Positions 28,496-38,439 are shown, counted from the first letter of the stretch. The stretch: DNA of 64,000 bases from Pseudomonas putida (GCF_002741075.1 NZ_CP016634.1:4184001-4248000); one strand, 5' to 3'. Translations and numbers: made by a program. The notes: generated by a model from the letters alone, not told the origin.

Positions 28496-30099
28496 GCGCC
28501 GAACACCCGGATATGCAGTTTACGGTAGCGATCGTAGCGGCTGTCGCTGGCCGGAATGCCGGCGACGCTCTGCAGGCAGTTGCGACACTCCTGCATCAAC
28601 GCTGGCGCCGGACTCTCACCACCGATGCGCAGCAGCGCCTGGGCGGTATTGAGCGCGATGCTGATGTTCTTGGGTTGCAGTGCCAGCGCGCGACGGAACA
28701 TCTCCAGCGCCTCGTTGAGCTGGCCGCCCTGATAGCTGCGCACCCCCTGGCGGTTGAGATCCACCGCCTCGGTGACAGCGCCGAGCACGCCCGGGTCGTC
28801 GGTGAGCTTGGCCACGCTCTGCATGACCTTGGGGTCGTCACCATAGGTTTCCACGCAGCCCTTGAGGATGCTGGTGCCAGCCGAGGCCTGACCCAGTTGC
28901 TGCAACTGCTTGGCCACGGTCAGGGCCGCTTCGACGGAGAAGAACTGGTCCATCTTCTCCAGACGTTGCATGGCCTGCTCGGTGAGCTTGCTGGCCGTTT
29001 CCTCGTCACCGGCCTGTTGCAGACTGGCCGCCTTCATCAGGCGCGCGCGTACCTGCAGGCCCTGGTCCTCGACGTTTTCCTTGGCCACTTCGCTGAGCAC
29101 CGTGTTGATCTCGACCCGGGTGCGAGCATCGAGGCCGTTGCCAGCGTTCTTGTTCATCAGCGCCTGGACCAGGCCCAGGTTGCTCTCAGGGCTCTTGTAG
29201 CGAGAGCTCTGGCCTTGGTTGACCGCATGGCGATAGGCCTTGGAAGCGCTTTCGAAATCCTCGTTGTCCAGCGCCAGCTTGCCCAGCGCCGCCTGCCGGC
29301 GTACCGCTAGCGGCGACAGGCGCACCGCCTCTTCCAGCATGTGCTGGGCACGCTTGGTCTCGCCCTGGGCCACCAGCACTTCGGCCATGCCGTCGTACAA
29401 CCCCGGCATGATCGGGAAGGCTTTGAGCGCCTGCTCATAGACACCCTGGGCCTGGGCGTGCTGGCCGCGCTTGTGCAGCAGGCTGCCGAGGGCTGAGTAG
29501 ACCCAGGGCTGGGGGCGGCTGGCGAGGATGCTGGTGAGGAATTTTTCCAGTTCCTCGAAGCGGTTCAGGTCGCGCAGTGCGTCCGCGCGGTAGCGCAGGC
29601 ACAGCGGGGCGAAGCGCGGGTCCTTCTTGCACAGCTCGGCGCAGGCCGCCAACACTTCGGCGGGGCGTGCGCGGTCCAGGGCCTGAAGGATCGGCTTGAG
29701 CAAGGTCTTGCGCTGAACCAGTTTTTCCAAGCGCTGGGCCAGGCCCACGCGGTTGAACGGTTTGGTCAGATAGGCATCCGGCTCGTGCTCGAGGGCGCTC
29801 AGGACGATGGACTGGCTGCTCTCGGCAGTGACCATGATGAACACGCATTCATGGCTGATCAGCTTGTCGAGCAGCAGGTCTTCGAGCACCTGCTGGCCGT
29901 TCTTCTTGCCATCACCCAGGTGGAAGTCCTGGAGAACGAAGTCGTAGCGCTTCTGCGCACACATGCGCAAGGCCTGCTCGCCGCTGTCGGCGGTATCCAC
30001 GTCGCGTACACCCAGCTCACGGAGCATGGAGCGGGTCGAGGTACGAAAGTCGGTGAAATCGTCGACGATCAGGAAGCTTTTTTGCCCGTACTGCAGCAT
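28492..30099 (-). CDS. Response regulator with receiver domain and TPR repeats
   Basis: 535 residues. The N-terminal receiver domain (about 1-125) has the acidic pair in FLIVDDFTDF, phosphoacceptor D58 in FVLQDFHLGDG, a conserved Thr/Ser region IMVTAESS and the Lys in LTKPF. The remaining 400 residues are helical tetratricopeptide-like repeats (for example PWVYSALGSLLHKRGQHAQAQGVYEQAL, shown here only by its class; LNEALEMFRRALALQPKN is a clear unit). There is no DNA-binding or enzymatic output domain, so output is likely by protein-protein contact. The ATG at 30099 has AAGG 8 bp upstream. Confidence 0.9.
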   Translation of the reverse strand: MLQYGQKSFLIVDDFTDFRTSTRSMLRELGVRDVDTADSGEQALRMCAQKRYDFVLQDFHLGDGKKNGQQVLEDLLLDKLISHECVFIMVTAESSQSIVLSALEHEPDAYLTKPFNRVGLAQRLEKLVQRKTLLKPILQALDRARPAEVLAACAELCKKDPRFAPLCLRYRADALRDLNRFEELEKFLTSILASRPQPWVYSALGSLLHKRGQHAQAQGVYEQALKAFPIMPGLYDGMAEVLVAQGETKRAQHMLEEAVRLSPLAVRRQAALGKLALDNEDFESASKAYRHAVNQGQSSRYKSPESNLGLVQALMNKNAGNGLDARTRVEINTVLSEVAKENVEDQGLQVRARLMKAASLQQAGDEETASKLTEQAMQRLEKMDQFFSVEAALTVAKQLQQLGQASAGTSILKGCVETYGDDPKVMQSVAKLTDDPGVLGAVTEAVDLNRQGVRSYQGGQLNEALEMFRRALALQPKNISIALNTAQALLRIGGESPAPALMQECRNCLQSVAGIPASDSRYDRYRKLHIRVFGA

Positions 30100-30247
30100 C
30101 AACACGACCTTGTATTGGCAAGAGATGGAAAATGGTCCGTGGCGATGCGTACCGCCGAACAGGCTATCGGCAGCGAGTCAGGAAAGATGAGCCCGCAGTG
30201 GCTGGCCAAAATAATGGCCATGCGCCATTATCCGATCCGATCAACGA

Positions 30248-32962
30248 TCAGGCAAGCAGCCCCAGGCTCTTGGCTTTGGCCACAGCCTGGGTGCGACGCT
30301 CCACCCCGAGCTTACTGTTGATGTGGCTGGCGTGGGTCTTGACGGTATGCAGGGAGATGAACAGCCGCTCACTGATCTGCTGGTTCGAGCACCCCTGGGC
30401 GATCAGTTCGAGTACCGCCAGCTCACGCCCACTGAGCGCCTCGACGTTTTCCGTGACTGTCGCAGGGCGCGGCAGGCGCGCGAGCAGTTCGGTCTGCACC
30501 TGGCACGCCGGGCGTGCCACCAGTTGCTCGCGCAGCCAGTGCGGCTGCTGCTCGAGCAGTCGCTGGAACGGCTGCAGCACGCCGCCTCGGGCGGCCTCCA
30601 GAGCCTGAGGCAGCAAGGCCGCCGCTTCCTGCTCCTGCCCCTCCACCAGCAGCAGTGCCATCCATTGGCACAAGGCGTTGACGACCAGCATCATGCCTCC
30701 ACTGGCCTGGCCACGCGCCACCAGCGCGCGCAACCGCTCCACCGCCTCCTGGGGCCGCGCCAGCACGGGTTCGAGCAGTGACTGCTGCAATTCGATGTGC
30801 AACGCCAGCAACGGGTGGAACTCCGGCGCTGCCGCCGGTCGCTCGCCGCCGTAGGTCTGGCCCAGGCGCAACAGCCAGGACCCGGCCAGGTCGGTACGAC
30901 CCTGGGCCAGCCACAGCTCGCATTTCACCAAGGTGATCATGGCCAGATAGAAGATCGGCGGGACATCCCAGATATGCATCAGCCGCTCGGCCTCGGCCAG
31001 TTCGGCGAAGGCTTCGGCGAACTGGCCCTCGCGACCGTCGAGCGAGGCGATCACGCAATGACCGATCAGCACACTGATATCGCGACAAGCCCGCGCTTCG
31101 CTGAGACCGGCACGCAGCCGTGCACGGCCCTGGGCCGGCTGCAGGCGCGAGACCAGCAGGTACCCCTCGTACAACGTCAGCCGCGCGCGCACGGCATACA
31201 GGCGTTGCGCCGATAGCCCCTGCAAACGCTGCAACCCCTGGCGCACTTCATCCAGGGCGCGCAGCACCTCGCCCCGGGCGTGCAGGACCCGCGCCCGGTC
31301 GTAATGGGCCAAGGCCTCGAACAAGGGATTGCCCACCCGCTGCGCCAACTCCAGGGCTTCACGGTTCCAGCCTCGGGCCCGCCAGAAATCACCGTCGGCG
31401 ATCGCCAGATTGGAAAGCGTGGACAGGCACACCAGGCGCTGGCCATAGCGCTTGTAGGGCAGGCTGCGCAGCGCCTCGCCACAATAGGCCAGGGTGCGTT
31501 GACGATCTCCTCGCCCCCGGGCGATGACCCCGCTCAATGCCAGCCACTGGGCGAGCATGGACTTCTGCGCGGTGGCCGAAGGCGCTGGCAGAAAACGGCT
31601 CAGGTGAGCCGCAAGCTCTTCAGCAGCATCGAGCTGACAGGCCAGGCCCAAAGCCCAGCTGTACAGCACGATCAAGCGCGGAGTGCTGATCAACAGACTG
31701 TCGGGCAGGTCCATCTTCCAGCGCAGTAGCATGCCGACATTCTGTTCGGCCAGAAGCTGCTCTTCGGACAGGCTTTGCACCAGGTCGGCGGCCACATCCA
31801 GATGCCCCGCGCGCAGGGCTTGCTCCACGGCTTCATCGAGCAACCCCTGGGCCTGGAACCAGCGGCACGCCCGCAGGTGCAACGCGCCCAGAGGCTCGCT
31901 GGCCTGGCGGCTGCGCAACAGGTCGGAGAACAGATGGTGATAGCGGAACCAGTGGCCATGCTCGTCCAGCGGCACGAGGAACACCTGGTGGGCCTGCAGG
32001 TATTTCAAGATGCCGGCGCTGTCCTCGCGCTCGCGCAGGGCGTCGCACAGCTCGGCGCAGAAGCGCTCCTGGCTGGCGGTGTCGTAGAGAAACGCCTGCA
32101 CAGGGGCCGGTAGGATCTCGATGACTTCCTCCAGCAAATAGTCGCGAATCAACCCTTCCCCGCCGTGCAAGGCCTGGGGCAAGGCATTGTCCTCGCCGGA
32201 CTCGCTGGCCGCCAGTTGCCAGAAGCGCAGCCCTGCAACCCACCCGTCGCTACGCTGGATCAGGTTGTCCAGCGCCTGCCCGCGCAGACCCGTGGGTTGG
32301 CGACCGATCACCGCCAACGCTTCATCGGGTGTCAGGCGCAGGTCCTGCTCGTTGAGCTCGACCAATTGACGCGACAGGCGCAAGCGCGCCAGGTGCCAGT
32401 CCGGTCGCTGGCGGCTGGTGATCAGCAGCACCAGGCCGTTGGGCAGGTGGCTTAGGAAGAACTGCAGGCAACGGTCCAGCACCGGCCCTTGGGCCAGGTG
32501 GTAGTCGTCCAGCACCAACAGTAAGGGGGCATCCGGCTGCAGGTAGAGCGCGAGTTCGTCGAGCAGGCCGTCGAGCCACTGTTCGAAGGCGAACGGTTGG
32601 TGGCGCTGACGCATTTTCAGCAGCCCCATGGCCTGGCCACCCAGGGCCGGACAGCACTGCTGGAGGCCTTCGAGCAGGCGCTCGAGGAAGCGCCCAGGGT
32701 CTGCATCGCGCTGGCTCAGGCCAAGCCACAGGCTGCGCCAGTGAGCGGGTAAGGCCTGACAGAACTCGATCGCCAGGGAACTTTTGCCAAAACCTGCCGG
32801 GGCATTGACCAGCAATAGGCGCCCGCTGAGGCCGAACTGCAGACGCTGGCATAGCCGTGACCGGGGTACATGGCCATCAGGCAAGGGCGGCCGGAAGAAA
32901 CGCCCGTCCGACAGGCCAAAGGCCTGACTGGCAAATCCATGCGTACGGGACAGGTCTGTCAT
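30248..32962 (-). CDS. LuxR/MalT-type ATP-dependent transcriptional regulator
   Basis: 904-residue large regulator. The N-terminal STAND-type ATPase has Walker A in NAPAGFGKSS (K60) and Walker B in LLLVLDDYH. The long middle part is helical and TPR-like. The C-terminal LuxR helix-turn-helix is LSGRELAVLELIAQGCSNQQ followed by RLFISLHTVKTHASHINSKLG. It lies downstream of the DUF1302, DUF1329 and acyl-CoA ligase genes on the same strand, as in the PA3921-PA3924 region of P. aeruginosa. It is probably their activator, with the inducer unknown. Confidence 0.92.
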   Translation of the reverse strand: MTDLSRTHGFASQAFGLSDGRFFRPPLPDGHVPRSRLCQRLQFGLSGRLLLVNAPAGFGKSSLAIEFCQALPAHWRSLWLGLSQRDADPGRFLERLLEGLQQCCPALGGQAMGLLKMRQRHQPFAFEQWLDGLLDELALYLQPDAPLLLVLDDYHLAQGPVLDRCLQFFLSHLPNGLVLLITSRQRPDWHLARLRLSRQLVELNEQDLRLTPDEALAVIGRQPTGLRGQALDNLIQRSDGWVAGLRFWQLAASESGEDNALPQALHGGEGLIRDYLLEEVIEILPAPVQAFLYDTASQERFCAELCDALREREDSAGILKYLQAHQVFLVPLDEHGHWFRYHHLFSDLLRSRQASEPLGALHLRACRWFQAQGLLDEAVEQALRAGHLDVAADLVQSLSEEQLLAEQNVGMLLRWKMDLPDSLLISTPRLIVLYSWALGLACQLDAAEELAAHLSRFLPAPSATAQKSMLAQWLALSGVIARGRGDRQRTLAYCGEALRSLPYKRYGQRLVCLSTLSNLAIADGDFWRARGWNREALELAQRVGNPLFEALAHYDRARVLHARGEVLRALDEVRQGLQRLQGLSAQRLYAVRARLTLYEGYLLVSRLQPAQGRARLRAGLSEARACRDISVLIGHCVIASLDGREGQFAEAFAELAEAERLMHIWDVPPIFYLAMITLVKCELWLAQGRTDLAGSWLLRLGQTYGGERPAAAPEFHPLLALHIELQQSLLEPVLARPQEAVERLRALVARGQASGGMMLVVNALCQWMALLLVEGQEQEAAALLPQALEAARGGVLQPFQRLLEQQPHWLREQLVARPACQVQTELLARLPRPATVTENVEALSGRELAVLELIAQGCSNQQISERLFISLHTVKTHASHINSKLGVERRTQAVAKAKSLGLLA

Positions 32963-33144
32963 GGCCGGCTCGGTCTGGGTGGAGGACTACGGCGGGTACG
33001 GATTGTTGCGAGACTAGCGGGTAACGCAGCGCATTTGAAGATGATGGCCGCGACTGACAAGAAAAAGACTACAACAAAAAGAAACAAGGCCGATGGCGGG
33101 AATGAGCAGGCATTGGATGCGTGAATGGCCAGGGGGGGCAAATC

Positions 33145-33171
33145 CCTTGGGGCTGCTTTGCAGCCCCAAGG
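33145..33171 (-). terminator. Hairpin terminator after the DUF1329 gene
   Basis: 12-bp stem CCTTGGGGCTGC / GCAGCCCCAAGG with a TTT loop, just downstream of the DUF1329 stop. Read leftward it is followed by GATTTG rather than a long T-run. A near-identical hairpin occurs at 44682-44706. The rest of the gap 32963-33191 holds no gene. Confidence 0.65.
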
Positions 33172-33191
33172 ACTTCAGGCGAAATCAAACC

Positions 33192-34556
33192 TCAACGGAC
33201 GCCATCCTGGCGCAGCGCTGCCGGCTGGAAGTCGCTCTTGCTGGCACTGAAGCCGAAGTCGTAGGCGCGTTTTTCCTCGTTCTTCATGCCCAGCGCCAGG
33301 TAACGGCCCGATTGCAGGTCATAAATGGTCTCCAGGGTGTACCAGGGCACCTGCACGTTGTAGTAGTCCTGGGCATGAGCCTCAGAGACCCGCCACAGCT
33401 GGCCACGGCCGTCATACTGGTCGATCACCGCAGCCTGCCAGGTGTCCTCGTCGATGTAGAAATCACGCTTGGCATAGATGTGCCGCTGACCCGGCTTCAA
33501 GGTCGCGACCACATGCCAGACACGGCGCAGCTCGTAGCGCGCCAGGTCCTGGTTGATGTGGCCAGGCTTGAGGATGTCGGCGTACTTGAGGTTGGGCGAG
33601 TCGAGCTTGTAGCTGTTGGAAGCGATGTACAGCTCCTTCTTGCCTTCGAGCTTCCAGTCGTAGCGGTCCGGTGCACCGTTGTACATGTCCAGGTTGTCGG
33701 AGGTACGCAGCCCGTCCGCGGCGGTGCCCGGCCCGTCGTAGGACACCTGCGGGGCCTGGCGCACGCGGCGCTGGCCGGCGTTGTAGATCCACGCCTTGCG
33801 CGGTTCCTTGACCTGGTCGAGGGTCTCGTGAACCAACAGCACGGTGCCCGCCAGACGCGCCGGCGCGGTGACCTTCTGCTTGAAGTAGAACAGGATGTTG
33901 CCCGGGTTGTTCGGGTCGTAGTCCTTCATCCGGTCACGGAAGACGAACTGGTCCTGGAAATACACCAGGCTGTAGGAGCCGTTCTGCTGGGGCGTGGCCT
34001 GGGTGACCAGGCGGGTCACGCTGCCGCCGCGATAACGGGTGATGTGGTTCCAGATCACCTCAAGACCGCTCTTGGGGATCGGGAAAGGGATGGCAGTGCG
34101 GAAGTTGTTCAGGCCGTTGCCGCCTTCGACCAGCGTGGTCTTGGTGGCGTTTTCCTTGATGGCAGCGAACACTTCATCGGGCACGGTCGCGCCACGATGG
34201 GTCTTGTACACCGGGATCCGGTAACTGTCTGGGTAGCGTTTGAACATCGCCACCTGGCCCGGGGACAGCTTGTCCTTGTACTGATCGACGTTCTGCGCGG
34301 TGATGGTGTACAGCGGCTTGTCGCTGGCATAGGGGTCGGACAAAAAGCCCTTGGCGTCAGCGCTGCCCGCCGTCTTGGACAAAGGCTCCCAGGGGCCGAT
34401 GGAACCATCGGCATTGCCGGCCTTCTCTGCGCCCATCGGGGTCAGGCTGGTGCCCAGCTTGGCAGCCTCATCGGCGGACACCGCGGCCATCACGCTGGTG
34501 GCCAGCAGGGACAGCCCCAGTACACCGGCTTTGAGCAGACTTCTGGTCTTGTTCAT
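33192..34556 (-). CDS. DUF1329 family exported protein
   Basis: 454 residues with a signal peptide (LLKAGVLGLSLLATSVMA) and no later membrane helix, so periplasmic or outer-membrane associated. DUF1329 proteins resemble LolB/LolA-like lipid-binding folds and are nearly always encoded next to DUF1302 partners, as here (24 bp downstream of the DUF1302 gene). The region about 135-190 (FPIPKSGLEVIWNHITRYRGG) is the most typical family stretch. Its function is unproven; participation in export or localisation of hydrophobic substrates is an inference from partners. Confidence 0.88.
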   Translation of the reverse strand: MNKTRSLLKAGVLGLSLLATSVMAAVSADEAAKLGTSLTPMGAEKAGNADGSIGPWEPLSKTAGSADAKGFLSDPYASDKPLYTITAQNVDQYKDKLSPGQVAMFKRYPDSYRIPVYKTHRGATVPDEVFAAIKENATKTTLVEGGNGLNNFRTAIPFPIPKSGLEVIWNHITRYRGGSVTRLVTQATPQQNGSYSLVYFQDQFVFRDRMKDYDPNNPGNILFYFKQKVTAPARLAGTVLLVHETLDQVKEPRKAWIYNAGQRRVRQAPQVSYDGPGTAADGLRTSDNLDMYNGAPDRYDWKLEGKKELYIASNSYKLDSPNLKYADILKPGHINQDLARYELRRVWHVVATLKPGQRHIYAKRDFYIDEDTWQAAVIDQYDGRGQLWRVSEAHAQDYYNVQVPWYTLETIYDLQSGRYLALGMKNEEKRAYDFGFSASKSDFQPAALRQDGVR

Positions 34557-34580
34557 TGTTGTCGTCCTGGATCAGTGTTC

Positions 34581-36443
34581 TTAGAAGTTCACGCCGAAGC
34601 TCAGCGCCACGAAGTCGCGGTCGTCCACGGTGCTGTACTTGCCATCGAAGAAGTTGGTGTACGAAAGGCTCGCCGTGTAGGTGTTCTGGTACTCGGCGTC
34701 CAGGCCCAGGCTGACGGCTTTGCGACCTTCCTCGAAGTTGGCGCCAGGGCCTGGTGAGTAACCCGAGACGTCATGGGACCAGGCCACGTTCGGCCGCAGG
34801 TTCACCCCGGCGAAGACATCGTTGTAGTCCCAGATGGCGCGGGCGCGGTAACCCCAGGAGGTCGTGGTGGTAAAGCCATCGTTCTCGCAGTTGCGGCTGA
34901 TGTTGGCGGTGGAGCTGTTCAGGCCAGAGCCGCCGATGGTGCTGCCGTTGAGCGCCTCGCAGGTACCGTTGGGCAGATTGCCTGGGCCAAAGACCGGGTC
35001 GCGACCGTACCGCGCTTTGCTCGAGCTCTCGAGCCCGCCTACGTGGGTGACGCCCACTTCACCCACCACGGTGAGGCGGCTGGCGCCCATGACCTGATCG
35101 AAGAAGTGGGTCAAGGTGGTCTGGAACTGGGTGATTTCCTTTCGGGTGTACCCGTGCAGGTCTTCGCCCGGCACGCCGGTGAGCACCGAGGCATCGGCGT
35201 AAGGACCGCCCAGCGGACGCACGGCCGAGAAGAGGATGTCGGTGGTGTTCAACTGCACCGGAGCGTTGGGGCGGTAGCTCAGCTCGCCACTCCAGGCAGT
35301 GCCGGTGGGCAGCGTGGTGGAGAAGCTGAGGCCATACAGACGGATATCCTCAGGGTATTCGACGAAGTATTTTGAGTTACCCGCGACGATGATCGGCGCC
35401 AACCGACCGAAGTTGCCCGCTGCGGCATAGACCGACGCAGGTGCGCCAGTCGCGCTGAAGATCGGCGCACGGCTGTGGTAGTTCATGAAATACGCGCCGA
35501 ACTCGGTATCCAGCGGCTCGAACATGTAGCGCATGGCCACGCCGAACTGGCCACTGTCGCGTGCATCGCGGTCCGGTCCACGGGCGACCTTCACGCCCTC
35601 CTGGTTGATATCCACCCCTTGGCTGGCCAGAAGGCCCAGCACCGGAGCCGGCAGGGAGCGGCTGCTGTTGAGCACCCGCAGGTTGTCGGTGCAGCCGTCG
35701 GCGATGATGTCCGCCTGGGAGAAGAAGGTGCCGCAGTTGTCGACGACCGTCTGGTCCCATTCGATCTGGTAGAAGGCCTCGGCCGACAGGTTGTCGGTCA
35801 GGCTCTGGGAGATGTAGAACATGTTGACCGGGATCAGGCCTTCCTTGATCTCGGCGCCAGGGCGACGGAAGGCGGAGACGTCGATCGGGTTGATCGCGTT
35901 GATGCCGCCGCCGATGAAGGTGCTCTCCCCCCAGCTGACCACCTGCTTGCCCAGGCGCACCGAGCCTGGCTGATCGCCGATGGAGTAGTTGTGGTAGACG
36001 AAGGCGTCGAGCAGCTCGGCGCCCGACGACTTGGCGCCTTCCTTGCGATTGGAGTCGCTGATGTCCTTGAACTCGCGGTGCTCGTCCTTGAGTTCGAAGT
36101 CATACCAGTACTTGCCACGGACGAACACACCCGTGTCGCCGTACTTCAGCTCCAGGTCATGGATGCCCTTGAAGATCTTCGAGAAGGTCTCGCCCTTCTT
36201 GAAGTTCAGGTGGCCGTCATCGGAGGTCTGGGACAGGCCCTTGCCGCCATTGTTGACCCCGATCAGGTTCTGGTTCGGATTGGCCGTCGACCAGCTGGCG
36301 CCGACGGAGAGCGACGAATCGAACTGGCCTTCGATTTCCCCGATGTTGAAGCTGACACCGAATGCGGGGCTTGCGAGCGTGGAAGCGAGACTGACGGCCA
36401 GAGGCAACTTCGCCCGGCGCCAGAACAGGTTTGCGGATGTCAT
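34581..36443 (-). CDS. DUF1302 family predicted outer-membrane barrel protein
   Basis: 620 residues. The signal peptide ends near SPAFG. Alternating aromatic/polar strands typical of an outer-membrane beta-barrel follow, ending in a terminal aromatic, ALSFGVNF, as expected for barrel assembly. Family landmarks are FNIGEIEGQFDSSLSVGASW at the mature start and GKQVVSWGESTFIGGGIN. It pairs with the DUF1329 gene downstream. The start MTSANLFWRR was chosen because it gives a signal peptide and has GGAG 8 bp upstream; the open frame extends 44 codons further without similarity. It may form a channel or scaffold for fatty or ester substrates; unproven. Confidence 0.88.
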   Translation of the reverse strand: MTSANLFWRRAKLPLAVSLASTLASPAFGVSFNIGEIEGQFDSSLSVGASWSTANPNQNLIGVNNGGKGLSQTSDDGHLNFKKGETFSKIFKGIHDLELKYGDTGVFVRGKYWYDFELKDEHREFKDISDSNRKEGAKSSGAELLDAFVYHNYSIGDQPGSVRLGKQVVSWGESTFIGGGINAINPIDVSAFRRPGAEIKEGLIPVNMFYISQSLTDNLSAEAFYQIEWDQTVVDNCGTFFSQADIIADGCTDNLRVLNSSRSLPAPVLGLLASQGVDINQEGVKVARGPDRDARDSGQFGVAMRYMFEPLDTEFGAYFMNYHSRAPIFSATGAPASVYAAAGNFGRLAPIIVAGNSKYFVEYPEDIRLYGLSFSTTLPTGTAWSGELSYRPNAPVQLNTTDILFSAVRPLGGPYADASVLTGVPGEDLHGYTRKEITQFQTTLTHFFDQVMGASRLTVVGEVGVTHVGGLESSSKARYGRDPVFGPGNLPNGTCEALNGSTIGGSGLNSSTANISRNCENDGFTTTTSWGYRARAIWDYNDVFAGVNLRPNVAWSHDVSGYSPGPGANFEEGRKAVSLGLDAEYQNTYTASLSYTNFFDGKYSTVDDRDFVALSFGVNF

Positions 36444-36719
36444 CGACGCTACTCCATGTACTTTATTGTTATGGCAGTGAGTCCTTTCAGAAACGGCCCG
36501 TGCGACCGGTCTGCAGGCTTTCGCCCGCGGCACTGCGACTTGCACGCAGTGACTTGCCCCATTCCTGAAAATCACCTGGGCCCGACTATAGCCAGCAGGT
36601 CCAGGTGCTTGATCCCTCTAAAGTGTGATTTGTGTATCCCAGGGCCGAAGGCGGCCTGCAGGGCGCGCGCAAGCATGGCGCAATTTCAGCGTTTTACAAG
36701 CATCAGCCGCTCTGGAATG

Positions 36720-36747
36720 CGGGTCGCGCACGAATGAGCGCGACCCG
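36720..36747 (-). terminator. Hairpin downstream of the acyl-CoA ligase gene
   Basis: Perfect 10-bp stem CGGGTCGCGC / GCGCGACCCG with an 8-nt loop, 9 bp past the ligase stop. No T-run, so it may only attenuate. The remainder of the 313-bp gap 36444-36756 should contain the promoter for the DUF1302-DUF1329 genes; no gene is visible. Confidence 0.5.
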
Positions 36748-36756
36748 TGGGAGGGG

Positions 36757-38439
36757 TTACAAGGTCGACAGGAACGCGCTGTTGCTGGCCTGCCAATGGA
36801 CGATGTCCTGGCGGATGCGCTTCTTGTCGAGCTTGCCGACGCTGGTCTTGGGAACTTCAGTAACAATCGCGATCTGGCTAGGGATCGCCCACTTGTTGAT
36901 GTGCCCCTGCTCGACGAACGGCTTGAGGTGATCCTTGAGCGCACGGGCATCGATGGCCTGCCCTTCGCGGACCACCAGCAAGGCGAACGGCCGCTCGCCC
37001 CACTGCGGATCGGCGACACCGACCACCGCCACTTCGCGCACCGCCGGGTGGCGGCTGATCAGGTCTTCGAGGTCGAGCGAGGAGATCCACTCGCCACCGG
37101 TCTTGATCACATCCTTGATGCGGTCGCGGATGTCGATGTAGCCCATGCCGTCGAGGGTCGCGACATCACCCGTGTGCAGCCAGCCGCCCGCCCAAAGCTC
37201 CTCGCTCTTCTCGGCTTCCTTGAAGTAGCCCTGGGTCAGCCAGGGCGCGCGCAATACCAGTTCGCCCTGGGTCTCGCCATCGGCCGGCAGGAAGTTGCCA
37301 TCGCCATCGACGATCGCGGCCTCCACCAACGGTACCGGCACACCGGCTTTGATGCGGTAGGAAATACGCTCGTCCTCGCTGCCGGCCTGCAACTCATCGT
37401 TGAGGTGGGCGCAGGAAATCAGCGGACAGGTCTCGGACATTCCGTACGCGGCGGTCAGCTGGATACCCCGGGCCAGCGCGGCCTGGTAGAGCGCCCGGTT
37501 GAGCGCGCTGCCGCCGATGATGATTTTCCAGCCGCCAAAATCCTCGCCTTGGGCAGAGGGGCAATTGAGCAGCATCTGCAGGATGGTCGGCACGCAGTGG
37601 GAGAAGGTGACCTTTTCTTCGCGCCACAGCTTCACCAGCATTTCCGGCTCGTAGCGTCCCGGATAGACCTGCTTCATGCCGAGCATGGTGGCCGCGTAGG
37701 GAATGCCCCAGGCATGCACGTGGAACATCGGGGTGATGGGCATGTAGACATCGTTGCTGCCCAGCAGGCGCACGCTGTCGATGCTGCCGGTGACCGACGC
37801 CTCGGCCAGGGTGTGCAGCACCAGCTGGCGGTGAGTGAAATACACTCCCTTGGGGTTGCCGGTGGTGCCAGTGGTGTAGAAGGTGGTGGCCACCGAGTTC
37901 TCGTCGAAATCGGGGAAGTCATAGCGCGGACTCGCCGCGGCGAGCAGTTGCTCGTACTCGCCAACCAGATTGGGCAGGTCGGCCTGCTTGTCCGGCCCAT
38001 CGGTCAGCAGCAGGGTCTTGTCCACCGTGGTCAACTGGCCGGCGATAGCCTGGTAGAGGCCGACGAAGTCGCTGTTGACCAGCACCACGCGATCCTCGGC
38101 GTGGTTCATGGTGTAGAGAATCTGCTCCGGCGACAGGCGCACGTTGATCGTGTGCACCACCGCGCCGATCATTGGAATGGCGAACATGCACTCCAGGTAG
38201 CGGTGGCTGTCCCAGTCCATCACCGCCACGGTATCGCCGGCCTTGACCCCGGCCTCGGTCAGCACGTTGGCCAGGCGCGCGATGCGCTCGACCAGTTGCG
38301 GGTAGGTCAAGCGCAGTTGGTCACGATAAACGATCTCACGGGTCTTTTCGTAGCGGCTGCCAGACATCAGCAGACGTTTGATCAACAGCGGGAAGGTGTA
38401 GGCGCCCTCGGCGGGCTGGATGATACGCGTCTGCAACAT
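36757..38439 (-). CDS. AlkK-type medium/long-chain fatty acid-CoA ligase
   Basis: 560-residue ANL-superfamily enzyme activating a fatty acid to its CoA thioester via an acyl-adenylate. The AMP-binding P-loop is TTFYTTGTTGNPKGVYFTH. Also present are the linker/adenine region AAYGMSETCPLI, GWLHTGDVATLDGMGYIDI, the hinge IRDRIKDVIKTGGEWIS and the catalytic Lys near VGKLDKKRIR. The C-terminus and length resemble AlkK and the pseudomonad medium-chain ligase beside DUF1302 genes. It is cytosolic. Chain-length preference cannot be read from the sequence. Confidence 0.92.
   Translation of the reverse strand: MLQTRIIQPAEGAYTFPLLIKRLLMSGSRYEKTREIVYRDQLRLTYPQLVERIARLANVLTEAGVKAGDTVAVMDWDSHRYLECMFAIPMIGAVVHTINVRLSPEQILYTMNHAEDRVVLVNSDFVGLYQAIAGQLTTVDKTLLLTDGPDKQADLPNLVGEYEQLLAAASPRYDFPDFDENSVATTFYTTGTTGNPKGVYFTHRQLVLHTLAEASVTGSIDSVRLLGSNDVYMPITPMFHVHAWGIPYAATMLGMKQVYPGRYEPEMLVKLWREEKVTFSHCVPTILQMLLNCPSAQGEDFGGWKIIIGGSALNRALYQAALARGIQLTAAYGMSETCPLISCAHLNDELQAGSEDERISYRIKAGVPVPLVEAAIVDGDGNFLPADGETQGELVLRAPWLTQGYFKEAEKSEELWAGGWLHTGDVATLDGMGYIDIRDRIKDVIKTGGEWISSLDLEDLISRHPAVREVAVVGVADPQWGERPFALLVVREGQAIDARALKDHLKPFVEQGHINKWAIPSQIAIVTEVPKTSVGKLDKKRIRQDIVHWQASNSAFLSTL

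Noticed and set aside
33093..34757. 554-codon open frame on the + strand over the DUF1329 gene
   Set aside because: Runs antisense to a protein with signal peptide and family motifs and shows no recognisable domain or ribosome site.
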